A DNA stretch of 33,560 bases from Stutzerimonas stutzeri (GTDB lineage Bacteria; Pseudomonadota; Gammaproteobacteria; Pseudomonadales; Pseudomonadaceae), in the NCBI RefSeq assembly GCF_013522825.1, contig NZ_JAAMQZ010000045.1, positions 1 to 33,560 on the forward strand, given 5' to 3'. Shown one piece after another: positions 1 through 7,659 of the stretch. The notes beneath the pieces were generated by a model. It saw nothing but the letters and a program-made list of their open reading frames with translations. It had not been told where the DNA came from and made no database searches. Each line of letters starts with the position of its first letter. Positions within the stretch are counted from its first letter, which is position 1. Made by a program: the position numbers and the translations under genes.

Positions 1-127
1 CGGTTGAGTGGCCGGATGGCCGTGGAATCAGTGGCCGGATGCGCGTGGAATGGGTGGCCGGATCAGCGTGGAATCGGTGGTCAGATGCTCATGGAATGGG
101 TGGCCAGATGACCGTGGAATCCGCACA
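1..127. mobile_element. End of an IS21-family insertion sequence with tandem 23-bp repeats
   Basis: Five imperfect direct repeats of exactly 23 bp run from 8 to 122 (8-30, 31-53, 54-76, 77-99, 100-122). Each has the form GTGGCCGGAT, 3 nt, CGTGGAAT, 2 nt. The series closes with CCGCACA at 121-127. Read on the other strand this begins TGTGCGGATTCCACGGTCAT, which I recognise from memory as the terminal inverted repeat of Pseudomonas IS21-family elements, whose ends carry several copies of a transposase-binding repeat. The element body lies to the left of the window and its boundary with the traD coding sequence is placed at 127/128. No istA or istB coding sequence is inside the window. The repeats are seen directly; the family assignment is from memory. 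Confidence 0.75.
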
Positions 128-1769
128 CCGGGCTAAGAAATCATTGCTGGGTGCGCCGCTTACGTTCACGAGCGTCAGCGACATCGCTGCAATCGTTGAG
201 GATAACCCCGACAGTTTCTACTACGGCCAAGCGTTCCAGTGGAGGCAGCAACACGGACAGCATGCGTTTGAGTTGCAGTCCCGAGACATGGCTGATGTGC
301 TAGGCAAAAAAGGTCTGCGTGACCCAAATGTGAAGGGCAGCAGGTGGATTCACGGGCTTGGCATGGCCGAAGAAGAGATGTGTTTGCGACCAGCCGGCAT
401 GCGCGACATCCATACGCTGGTTACCGGCACGACCGGTGCCGGAAAAACCCGCCTTTACGATTTGGCCATCGCGCAGTGCATTCTGCGCGGAGAGGCAGTA
501 ATCGTCATAGACCCGAAGGGGGACAAAGGGCTCGCCGAAACCTGCCGGCGAACGTGTGAGTTGATGAATGAAGGTGAGCGGTTCAAATACTTTCATCCAG
601 CATTCCCGGACGACTCTATACGCCTGTCATTGACACGCAACTATGGCCGGGCAACGGAACTGGCATCGCGCGTTGCGGTGCTCATGGCATCGGAGTCTGG
701 CGATCCATTCCAGGCGTTCGCGATGATGGCGCTCAACAACGTCATCCAGGCCATGCTGATCATCGGAGAGCTTCCCAGCCTCTTGAGCCTACGCCGAACG
801 CTTGAAGGGGATATTCCCGGCCTCACTATCCGGGTCGTAACTGCCTACGGTAGGAAGATCCGCGGTGAGAAAATTTTCGATGCTGCGATTGAGCAAGCTT
901 GCTCGACGGCCAAGGTGAAAAATCCAGAGGATAAGGCGAAGGTACTGCGAAAGCTGTACTACGCGGATCTGATCCACGAGGCGCCGAACTCTGACCTTGA
1001 AGGCCTGCTGACGATGCTCGAACACGAGCGCGCTCACTTCAGCAAGATGATCGCCGGTTTGCTGCCGATCCTGGTCATGCTCACGGCCGGCAGGATGAGC
1101 GATCTCCTTTCGCCTGCGCATACTGTCGATGGCACTGATGCGTACCAAGACTTCAGCGACATGAATACCGTGATCAACGGTAAGCAGGTGCTCTACATGG
1201 GGCTCGACTCATTGTCGGACCCCATGGTGGGCTCTGCACTTGGTTCGCTGGCTTTGGCAGACCTCGCATCTACTGCGGGAGAGATATACAACCACAGGCT
1301 TCCGGTGCCGGTGAACATCTTCGTGGATGAAGCGGCCGAGGTGATCAACGACCAGCTGATCCAGCTGCTCAATAAGGGTCGCGGCGCCGGCATCAACCTG
1401 TTCATCGCTACTCAGACGATTGCGGATTTCAAGGCGCGGATGGGTGATGAATCGAAAGCCATGCAGGTGCTGGCGAACGCGAACAACATCATTTCCCTGC
1501 GGGTGCTTGACACCGACACCCAAGAATTCATCGCCAAGAAACTGCCCATGACCCGCTACAAGTACGTCATGCGCACCCAGGGCAACAACGCCGGTGAGGG
1601 CGGTGTCATCACCGGGGGCAACCAGGGTGAGCGACTGATGGAGGAAGAGGGCGAGCTATTCCCTTCGGCACTGCTAGGCAATCTGCCTGACCTCGAATAC
1701 CTGGCCATTTTCGCGGGCGGTGACGTGCGAAAAGGTCGTCTGCCAATTCTCAATTTCCAATCGAAGTAA
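39..1769 (+). pseudogene. traD: TraD-like type IV coupling protein, 5' end replaced by IS21 end
   Basis: This is the hexameric ATPase that links the relaxosome to the mating channel. The body matches the SXT/TOL-type TraD family. It has a Walker A motif GTTGAGKT at residues 130-137 and a Walker B segment VNIFVDEAAE near 425-434. Family members begin with two transmembrane helices in about the first 80 residues. Here the recognisable TraD sequence starts only at the end of that region, around AHRAKKSLL (from nt 128), and everything before it is translated IS repeat. The frame is open to the window edge, and ATGs at 39 and 108 could start a soluble, anchorless protein. The real 5' end is either beyond the IS or lost. 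It is followed 10 nt later by a small gene. Whether the product works is unknown; 'truncated' is the safest description. Confidence 0.8.
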
Positions 1770-1779
1770 GGGCTTGATC

Positions 1780-2136
1780 ATGTCCATTACCCGGACCATC
1801 GAGATTCAGCGCAGCCTGCAGCTGGACGATAAGACCATGGTTATCCTGCGCAATTTCGACATTGACTGGAATTGCGGAACACGTTTCATCCTGGCGCTCA
1901 TCAAAAGCGGCGTAACCGGCCGGCCGGTGGCAAACGCGCTCAGCGAGGCGCTGTTTGAGTACAAGATCATGTGCCAGCTGGGCGTCAGCGATTACGAGCG
2001 CCTGTACCACCTCTTCTACCAGCTTTTCGCCAAGCTGCAGTCGCAAGGGGTATCGGTGACCAACGACACGATCTCAAGCCTGTGTCAGCTTGCAGTAGTG
2101 CCTGATCCGATTCGGGAGCAACTGATCAATGGCTGA
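1780..2136 (+). CDS. Small unknown protein between traD and the DUF4400-like gene
   Basis: An open frame of 118 residues starts at ATG 1780, ten bases after the traD stop. A longer start at 1720 would lie inside traD and is not preferred. The protein is soluble-looking and mixed alpha/beta, with no signal peptide or clear transmembrane segment. I do not recognise a domain. Its 3' end overlaps the next gene (ATG 2129, stop 2134-2136), so the three genes from traD onward look co-transcribed and translationally coupled. SXT/R391-type elements also have a small gene beside traD, so the position suggests an accessory role near the coupling protein. That is inference from context only. Confidence 0.7.
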   Translation: MSITRTIEIQRSLQLDDKTMVILRNFDIDWNCGTRFILALIKSGVTGRPVANALSEALFEYKIMCQLGVSDYERLYHLFYQLFAKLQSQGVSVTNDTISSLCQLAVVPDPIREQLING

Positions 2137-2779
2137 GGTTATTGAAGAGAAGTGGCCGAAAGGGCTCGTAGCGTCCCTTTTCTTCCTGTTCATCATGGTG
2201 CTCATGCTTGCGGTTTTTGCGCCCAACCCCATGATCGATACCGTGATGCAGAAAGAACGGCAGTGGAGCGTGTCGCTGCTGCCTCAGGACGATCTTAAGC
2301 GCATAGATGAAACCACGGCCAGCATCTACACCGCTCTGGTCATCGACTCGGGACTCAAGTACCACATATCCGGGATGTTCATGCGCAGCGGCCCCTCTAC
2401 CGTGGACTCCTTTGAAGAAAAGGTGGGCTGGTGGTTTGAATACCTGGATTCACGAGGTGTGGCACTGCAGAAGATCACCTATCAGATCCTCTATCGGGCG
2501 GTGCTGATGACGTACTGGATGCCGTTCTTCGCCGTAATGGCAGTGCCGGCTATTTTCGCCGGGTACATGCGCTGGCAGGCGAAGAGGCACGGCTTCGATT
2601 ACTCATCGCCGTTCTGGAATAACAACGCGGTAAGCCTGATGGGATGGGGCGGCATCATGCTTGCGCTCAGCCTGTTGGCGCCGCTACCACTGCCTCCAAT
2701 GGTCGTTTGCACGGCGCTGATCATCATTCTGCCTATCCTGCTGTCGGTCCTGATCAGAAACCTGCCCAAGCAAATCTAA
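2129..2779 (+). CDS. DUF4400-like conjugative-element membrane protein
   Basis: The 216-residue protein has a transmembrane helix near residues 12-32 and a second hydrophobic cluster from about 127 to 208 that can hold three more helices. A roughly 95-residue loop in between probably faces the periplasm. The layout, the position after traD and the look of the sequence fit the DUF4400 family, sometimes called TraJ in R391-type elements, which is found beside traD in many ICEs and IncC plasmids. Its molecular role is not established; association with the coupling protein at the inner membrane is a guess from gene order. The start overlaps the previous gene by 8 nt, with GGGAG at 2114-2118. The stop codon (2777-2779) lies inside the left flank of the first shared operator dyad. 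Confidence 0.7.
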   Translation: MAEVIEEKWPKGLVASLFFLFIMVLMLAVFAPNPMIDTVMQKERQWSVSLLPQDDLKRIDETTASIYTALVIDSGLKYHISGMFMRSGPSTVDSFEEKVGWWFEYLDSRGVALQKITYQILYRAVLMTYWMPFFAVMAVPAIFAGYMRWQAKRHGFDYSSPFWNNNAVSLMGWGGIMLALSLLAPLPLPPMVVCTALIIILPILLSVLIRNLPKQI

Positions 2780-2804
2780 ACCTACAACAAACGTGTCAGA
2801 TTAG
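2776..2804. promoter_or_regulatory. Shared operator dyad, site 1 (dsbA-like/traL/traE operon)
   Basis: The left flank CTAAAC and right flank GATTAG surround the core ACAACAAACGTGT, centred at 2790. A weak -10-like hexamer, CACACT, lies at 2830-2835, that is 40-45 nt from the centre. The downstream start codon (2865) is 75 nt from the centre. This is the most degenerate core of the six sites, but flanks and spacing fit. It overlaps the end of the DUF4400-like gene. Confidence 0.6.
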
Positions 2805-2813
2805 AGGCCAATT

Positions 2814-2849
2814 TGGGCGTTGAGCAATTCACACTTTGCACAACGCCCA
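2814..2849. repeat. Inverted repeat with 9-bp arms in the dsbA-like leader
   Basis: TGGGCGTTG (2814-2822) and CAACGCCCA (2841-2849) are perfect complements with an 18-nt loop. The pair straddles the inferred -10 and start site of the site 1 promoter. If that promoter is used, the left arm is not transcribed, so this would act as DNA (a second operator). If transcription reads through from traD it could instead form an RNA hairpin just before the ribosome-binding region. Confidence 0.55.
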
Positions 2850-2864
2850 GATAGGTTCTGATCC

Positions 2865-3638
2865 ATGTCCGCATCTATACCCTTGATCATCATCTCCACC
2901 GGCCTTGCTACTGCGCTAGCGGTAGGCGCTTACCAGCATTTTGAGACTGTGGGGGCACTTCAAGATCAGATTTCAGAGCTTGAGGTCGCGACTCAAAAAC
3001 CTCTGACCTTTGAAGAAATGGACGAGCTGAAAAACATGTTCATCGGTGAAACGAGCAAGAGCGCTCCCAGCCAGGGGCAGGACGGTTCGGCCCCGGATAA
3101 CTGGATCTATGGCAACACCAAAGCTCGCTTCACCCTGGTCGAGATGACGGATACCGAATGTCCCTACTGCAAGCAGCATTTCCCCGTTATCAAGTCGCTA
3201 ATCGACTCTTCTGGCGGGCATATCAACGCTGCGTTGATGCATGTGCCGGCCTTGTCTGAGGCATCCCGGCAGCAGGCGCTGGCGATTGAATGCGCCGGTG
3301 AGCAGGGGGGCTCGGAAACGGCATGGAAGTTCGCCCAGCGAGTGTTCGACACCACGAGGGGGAATGGGCAGGGAGTCGCCGCTTCATTGAGCAGTTATGC
3401 AGCCGAGATGGACATCGACCGGCAGCGCTTCAGCCAATGCATGGATTCATCGCAGGTAGTAGAGCGTGTCATCGCCGATATGGATCACGCGATTCGGCTG
3501 GATATCAAGCAAACGCCCTCGACAATGGTGATCGACAACCTCACCGGCAATTCAATTGTTCTGCAGGGGGACAACTCATCCCACAAAGGCATCCTCGATG
3601 CCATGGAACAAGTCAGCAAAACAGGAGCTGCACAGTGA
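2865..3638 (+). CDS. Membrane-anchored DsbA/thioredoxin-fold oxidoreductase
   Basis: The 257-residue protein has an N-terminal membrane helix (about residues 4-22), a short coiled stretch, and then a thioredoxin-fold domain with the active-site motif CPYC at residues 99-102 in the context TDTECPYCKQH. A later TPSTM segment supplies the expected cis-proline. This is the DsbA/DsbG-like arrangement for a periplasmic disulfide enzyme tethered to the inner membrane. It heads an operon with traL and traE, and TraL's GTG start overlaps its stop. MPF-F systems have many cysteine-rich periplasmic parts (TraU and TraH here), and such oxidoreductases assist their folding. The exact role (oxidase or isomerase) cannot be read from sequence. 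It differs from the DsbC-like gene at 14324. Confidence 0.8.
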   Translation: MSASIPLIIISTGLATALAVGAYQHFETVGALQDQISELEVATQKPLTFEEMDELKNMFIGETSKSAPSQGQDGSAPDNWIYGNTKARFTLVEMTDTECPYCKQHFPVIKSLIDSSGGHINAALMHVPALSEASRQQALAIECAGEQGGSETAWKFAQRVFDTTRGNGQGVAASLSSYAAEMDIDRQRFSQCMDSSQVVERVIADMDHAIRLDIKQTPSTMVIDNLTGNSIVLQGDNSSHKGILDAMEQVSKTGAAQ

Positions 3639-3925
3639 GTGACGAACCAACAAAGATCCCCGCCCATATCGACGAACCGCCCTATCTGCTTTTCTGGCGT
3701 ATAGACGAGGTTCTGCCCATCGGTGTTGGCCTGGTCGCCGGCATCCTGCTCGCACAGCTCACCATTTGCCTCGGTCTGGGGCTGGTCCTGGCGCGCATCT
3801 ATCGTCGCTACTGTGACAACCGCCCCGATGGTTATCTGCTGCATGCAATCTATTGGTACATGGGAGCCATTGGCTTCAAGCGCAACCGCAGCATGCCTAA
3901 TTCATACGAGCGAGATTTTATCTGA
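3635..3925 (+). CDS. traL: TraL, pilus assembly inner-membrane protein
   Basis: The 96-residue protein starts at GTG 3635, chosen because AGGAG (3623-3627) lies 7 nt upstream and the GTGA overlap with the previous stop implies translational coupling. Only the C-terminal three-fifths of a longer possible frame belongs to this gene. The protein shows the TraL pattern: a short soluble head containing FWRIDEVLP, a hydrophobic segment of about 25 residues, a basic stretch (ARIYRRY), and a second hydrophobic patch around residues 70-80. TraL is a small core subunit of F-type pilus assembly, similar to VirB3. Length matches the family (about 90-105 residues). It is followed by traE with a one-base overlap. 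Confidence 0.88.
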   Translation: MSDEPTKIPAHIDEPPYLLFWRIDEVLPIGVGLVAGILLAQLTICLGLGLVLARIYRRYCDNRPDGYLLHAIYWYMGAIGFKRNRSMPNSYERDFI

Positions 3926-4560
3926 TGCTTCTATCCAATCTGAAAAACTCATTCGACGGGATGCGTGGAGAAAACAAATTCCTGCGGCTGATCCTCTTTG
4001 CGATGACTGTCGCGCTGATCGCAAGCTCGTGCTCTGCCATGAAGAAAGATCAGATCATCACGGTGGTACCTCCGACGCTGACTGAAACGGCGTGGGTCAG
4101 TAAGACCCAGAGCAGCAGTGAGTACACGACCGCGTGGGCCATGTATGTAGGCATGCTGCTGGGAAACGTGACGCCTGAGAACGCAACCATCATCAAGGAT
4201 GCCCTGGGGCCTATCCTCCACCCTGATATTTACCAGTCCACGATGGAAGTGCTGGACAAGCAAATATTTCAGATACGTCAGGACAGGGTGACCCTCTCGT
4301 TTGAGCCGCAGAAAGTGCTGCGCGATACCGTCAACGAGCACCGCTTCTTCATCACAGGCAACTCAGTCAGCGAAGGCCCAGCAGGTGGAAAGCGGCGATC
4401 AAACCGTACCTACGAGGTGGACCTTCAGATCAGGAACTACAAGCCAGTTATTACATGGATAAGCACAAATACCGGCGATGCCAGAACGCAGGATGTGATT
4501 GATCGTGAGGAGAAGAAGGCGCAGAAGATCAAAGAGCGCGAGGAGCGCCGGCGCGGTTGA
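3925..4560 (+). CDS. traE: TraE, F-type T4SS assembly protein
   Basis: The 211-residue protein has one N-terminal transmembrane helix (about residues 20-38) and a periplasmic domain, the TraE/VirB8-like layout. The segment WAMYVGMLLGNVTPEN and the following region are typical of TraE. Its C-terminus is highly charged and helical (EEKKAQKIKEREERRRG). TraE is an inner-membrane scaffold subunit of the mating channel. The start overlaps the traL stop as TGATG (stop 3923-3925, ATG 3925). A strong terminator follows at 4581, so this is the last gene of the dsbA-like/traL/traE operon. Length agrees with the family (about 190-215). Confidence 0.88.
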   Translation: MLLSNLKNSFDGMRGENKFLRLILFAMTVALIASSCSAMKKDQIITVVPPTLTETAWVSKTQSSSEYTTAWAMYVGMLLGNVTPENATIIKDALGPILHPDIYQSTMEVLDKQIFQIRQDRVTLSFEPQKVLRDTVNEHRFFITGNSVSEGPAGGKRRSNRTYEVDLQIRNYKPVITWISTNTGDARTQDVIDREEKKAQKIKEREERRRG

Positions 4561-4580
4561 ATGGACTCTTGGCGTAGACA

Positions 4581-4608
4581 AACCCGGCTGAAGCCGGGTT
4601 TTTTTTTG
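4581..4608 (+). terminator. Rho-independent terminator after traE
   Basis: AACCCGGCT (4581-4589), a GA loop and AGCCGGGTT form a perfect 9-bp arm hairpin followed by an unbroken T tract to 4607. The operator dyad of the traK operon begins inside the T tract, so termination and re-initiation are packed together. Confidence 0.92.
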
Positions 4609-4632
4609 CTTACCAGAATGTTGTCGAATTAG
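4604..4632. promoter_or_regulatory. Shared operator dyad, site 2 (traK/traB/traV operon)
   Basis: The core ACCAGAATGTTGT (4612-4624, centre 4618) has right flank AATTAG. The left flank is TTTTGC, identical to the left flank of site 5. A -10-like GAAAAT lies at 4658-4663, 40-45 nt from the centre. The start codon of traK is 73 nt from the centre. No good -35 is seen, as expected if an activator is needed. Confidence 0.7.
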
Positions 4633-4690
4633 AGCCCATAGCGCGCTCTCAACTCGGGAAAATGGGTCATCAGTGATCTGAGGCCTTTCG

Positions 4691-5758
4691 ATGAAAACCC
4701 GACCGCATAACAATCCATTCGCACTGGGCACGCTCGTCGCAGCGATGACCATCGCGCCGCTGGTGCACGCTAGTGAAGAAATCAAGATCCCTGGGCTGAA
4801 CATGCCTGTGGCTGCCAGCGTTCAACCTGTTGAGCCGCAGTCCGCGCCTGAGGCCAAACAGATCAAGCATGAGGGGCAAGTAAACCTTGGCCAAACCGCA
4901 GCTCCCGCTGAGCCCGCAGAGGCGCCCAAACGCCTTGTCCTGGTTGAGAACAGCGCCAAAGACCTACCACCTGTTCCAGCCAGTGTCGTGCCGCAGCGGC
5001 AGGCCCCGCACAAGCCGGTGGAAACTCGGCAGGATGTCGTCGTTGCATCAGGCACCAACACGCTGATCCCAATCAGTCGTTCCCAGATTAATCGGCTCGT
5101 TACGCCCTTCGACAGCCCGAATATCCAGACGGTAAGCCAGGCCGAAATCTCCACAAGCGGCAATGTCATCTATGTCACCACACAGGATGATCAGCCGGTC
5201 ACGATGTTCGTTACACCTGAGGATGATGAGTCTGTGGCCATCTCCCTCACACTTTTGCCGCAAAGCATTCCTCCGATCCAAGCAAACCTCATCTTTGCGC
5301 GCAGCATCCAGGGCGGGGCTGTCGGTATGCCGGCGATGGGCTCGACTGCCTACAGCGGAACCGCTCGTAAATGGGAGCGCAGCCAACCCTATATGGACAC
5401 ACTGCGTTCGCTCATGCGCGAAATGGCCGTGGGCAAGCTTCCTCGCGGATACAGCTTCGGCGCACTCAGATCGGGCGACAGCATCCCGGCCTGTGCTCAG
5501 CCAGCACTGAGTTTTGATTTCTCAAAGTCTCAGCTGATTCAGGGCCATGACTTTCGGGTTTACGTGGCTGTAGCGGAAAACATCTCTGGCAAAACTGTCG
5601 AGTTCGATCATGGAGCGTGCTCGCACCCGAATCGCGCAGCTGTTAGCAGCTGGCCTCATGAAATGCTTGAGCCAGGCCAGAAAACCGAAGTGTTTGTAGT
5701 AACGCGAGTCCCGGCAATCACCGCCGACACTTCCGTGCGCCCGAGCCTTTTGGATTAA
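4691..5758 (+). CDS. traK: TraK, secretin-like outer-membrane core protein
   Basis: The 355-residue protein starts at ATG 4691 with GAGG (4680-4683) 7 nt upstream. It has a signal peptide of about 27 residues (cleavage after LVHA) and then a long proline/alanine-rich segment to about residue 110. A beta-rich domain follows, containing NRLVTPFDSPNIQTVS and NVIYVTTQDDQPVTMFVTP, which is the characteristic TraK pattern. TraK is the VirB9-like ring protein that, with TraB and lipoprotein TraV, builds the outer-membrane core complex; those two genes follow immediately. The N-terminal Pro/Ala linker is longer than in F TraK (about 240 residues) but similar to SXT/IncC homologues. It is first in its operon, behind operator site 2. 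Confidence 0.88.
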   Translation: MKTRPHNNPFALGTLVAAMTIAPLVHASEEIKIPGLNMPVAASVQPVEPQSAPEAKQIKHEGQVNLGQTAAPAEPAEAPKRLVLVENSAKDLPPVPASVVPQRQAPHKPVETRQDVVVASGTNTLIPISRSQINRLVTPFDSPNIQTVSQAEISTSGNVIYVTTQDDQPVTMFVTPEDDESVAISLTLLPQSIPPIQANLIFARSIQGGAVGMPAMGSTAYSGTARKWERSQPYMDTLRSLMREMAVGKLPRGYSFGALRSGDSIPACAQPALSFDFSKSQLIQGHDFRVYVAVAENISGKTVEFDHGACSHPNRAAVSSWPHEMLEPGQKTEVFVVTRVPAITADTSVRPSLLD

Positions 5759-5772
5759 GGAGAACACAATCC

Positions 5773-7086
5773 ATGGAATCCATTCGCAACGCGATTGCAG
5801 GCTTGTCGCCAAAAGCGAAGATGTACACCGCAATCGGCGGAACCGTGTTGGTTGTCGGTACGCTGGTGGGGTACGCGATGAATCTCGCAACGCCAGAGGC
5901 TCGCTCCAGAGAAGCCGTGAGGCCAGCAGTAGCAGCTGTGCTTACCGACGAAGATCCGCGTGCTCTCGGTATCGATGCAATGGCTGCTCAGCTTCGGCAG
6001 ATGCAAATAGAGCAACAGCGCCTGCAGCGTACCCTTGGCGCTGCCGAGAAGGATCGCAAGCTGGTTGAAACACAGGAAAAGGTCACCAGCCTCGAAGAGC
6101 AGGTCAAGCTGCTACATCAAGAGCTTGGACGGGTTGGCCGAAATGTTGAAAAGGATTCGGAAAGCAAGGGTAACGATGCTGGTGCAGTGAAAGAAGCCGC
6201 GACGGCGCTGATCCCTGAGCGCAATCCTCACTTCGTGCAACAGGCGACAAACTCAGCTGATGCCCTGGGAGACGTTTACTCGAATCTTCCGCCCCCACCT
6301 CCAGTCGATCCGCGCGCGCGCAGCAGTGAGAAGGTCGAGGCACCGAAGATCCGAGTCATCCGCAACGAGAAGGCCAAGGATGAGGATCAGGAGGATAAGG
6401 AGTTGTCGGTGACCATCCCGGCCGGCTCAATCCTTTCTGGCGTACTGGTTACCGGCATGGATGCACCTACCGGCAAACAGGCTCAGCGTGACCCATTCCC
6501 ATCGCTGCTTCGAATCAAGAGCGAGGCCATTCTGCCCAACCGTTTCCGGGCCGACTTTCGTGAGTGCATGTTGATTGCAGGAGGTTGGGGAGACCTCAGC
6601 TCCGAGCGCGCATACATGCGAGCCGAGCGTATCTCCTGCGTGCGTAATGACGGCACGGTGCTTGAGGCCCCTATTGAAGCTTACGCCACTGGCGAAGACG
6701 GCAAGACGGGGCTTCGGGGGCGACTGGTCAGCAAGCAGGGGCAGCTCATCGCACGCAGCCTGATGGCAGGCATCATGGAGGGGGCCGCGTCAGCGTTTGA
6801 TGTACGCCAGGTGCCATCGATCAATATCACCCGTGGCTTCCAGGACGGCGGCGAAACGCAGGCTCCAGTTTACGAGCAAGCCTTTGATTCGAATGCGTTG
6901 CAAGCCGCTGGTGCTCGTGGCGCTGGATCAGCTTTGGAGCGCATCGCTGACTACTACCTCGAAATGGCCGAAAACATCTTCCCAGTTATTGAAATCGACG
7001 CAATGCGAAACGTTGATTTCATTGTTAACAAAGGCATGACCGTAAAGTTTAACGCAACCACCCTCAAAGTTGCAGATGTGAACTAA
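5773..7086 (+). CDS. traB: TraB, VirB10-like core-complex protein
   Basis: The 437-residue protein has an N-terminal inner-membrane helix (about residues 19-36), a coiled-coil stretch at about 63-120, and a proline-rich linker (LPPPPPVDP) near 177. The C-terminal beta-barrel domain is of the TrbI/VirB10 family: VTIPAGSILSGVLVTGMDAPTG is diagnostic and the region near RAERISCVRNDG supports it. TraB spans the envelope and links the outer-membrane ring to the inner-membrane ATPases. AAGGAG at 5757-5762 lies 10 nt before the ATG, overlapping the traK stop. It lies between traK and traV, the conserved core-complex order. Confidence 0.92.
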   Translation: MESIRNAIAGLSPKAKMYTAIGGTVLVVGTLVGYAMNLATPEARSREAVRPAVAAVLTDEDPRALGIDAMAAQLRQMQIEQQRLQRTLGAAEKDRKLVETQEKVTSLEEQVKLLHQELGRVGRNVEKDSESKGNDAGAVKEAATALIPERNPHFVQQATNSADALGDVYSNLPPPPPVDPRARSSEKVEAPKIRVIRNEKAKDEDQEDKELSVTIPAGSILSGVLVTGMDAPTGKQAQRDPFPSLLRIKSEAILPNRFRADFRECMLIAGGWGDLSSERAYMRAERISCVRNDGTVLEAPIEAYATGEDGKTGLRGRLVSKQGQLIARSLMAGIMEGAASAFDVRQVPSINITRGFQDGGETQAPVYEQAFDSNALQAAGARGAGSALERIADYYLEMAENIFPVIEIDAMRNVDFIVNKGMTVKFNATTLKVADVN

Positions 7087-7096
7087 GGAAATGAGT

Positions 7097-7573
7097 ATGT
7101 ACAAGCTAATTGCAATTTGCGTAGCAGGATTCTTTGTTTCTGGGTGTTCGAATATGCTCAGTATAGGCTCGACAGAATATGGCTGTAAGGGCATGCCGGA
7201 AGGCGTGTCCTGTATGTCCGCTAAGGACGTTTATAGCGCTACGGAAAATGAAGATTACAAGACCACGCTTCAAGCAGAGCAGCAAGCTGCGAAAGAAGCA
7301 TCAGGCAAAATCAAAAAAGTAGATGGAGAGCCATCGACTCGCGTCCTATATGCTGAAGGAGCAGACAACGCGCCCATCCCAATGCGCGCCCGCAACCCGC
7401 TTCCTATTCGCACCCAGGCTGTTGTTATGCGAATTGCAGTAGATCCTTGGGAAGATGAAAACGGCGATCTGTATGTGCCTGGCTTCATCTATACGGAGAT
7501 TGAGCCAAGGCGGTGGGAGATTGGGGCGAGGCAGCCAGATGCGCGGGCTACCTTGAGGCCGTTAAGTCAGTAA
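7097..7573 (+). CDS. traV: TraV, outer-membrane core lipoprotein
   Basis: The 158-residue protein has a lipoprotein signal ending in FFVSGC, with the acylated cysteine at residue 17. Cysteine-containing segments YGCKGMPEGVSC follow, as is usual in TraV. TraV (VirB7-like) anchors the TraK/TraB ring in the outer membrane. The start at 7097 is chosen over ATG 7091 because AAGGAA (7085-7090) is 6 nt from 7097 but touches 7091. The C-terminal half contains VMRIAVDPWEDENGDLYVPG, again a TraV feature. It is last in the traK/traB/traV operon; a hairpin follows. Base composition is more AT-rich than in traK or traB. Confidence 0.87.
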   Translation: MYKLIAICVAGFFVSGCSNMLSIGSTEYGCKGMPEGVSCMSAKDVYSATENEDYKTTLQAEQQAAKEASGKIKKVDGEPSTRVLYAEGADNAPIPMRARNPLPIRTQAVVMRIAVDPWEDENGDLYVPGFIYTEIEPRRWEIGARQPDARATLRPLSQ

Positions 7574-7578
7574 TAAAC

Positions 7579-7598
7579 AAAGCCGCGAAAGCGGCTTT
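7579..7598 (+). terminator. Hairpin after traV, probable weak terminator
   Basis: AAAGCCGC, GAAA loop, GCGGCTTT: perfect 8-bp arms with a stable GNRA-type loop. Only three T residues follow before GCC, so termination may be partial. It lies directly after the traV stop. Confidence 0.6.
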
Positions 7599-7659
7599 GC
7601 CATTCAAATATTTCGGCGGGTAGCCGTGGGCCAACATAAAGGCTTACTAAGGAAGTGCC

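Noticed and set aside
1720..1779. Upstream start at 1720 for the small gene after traD
   Set aside because: It would overlap traD by 50 nt; ATG 1780 follows the traD stop directly.
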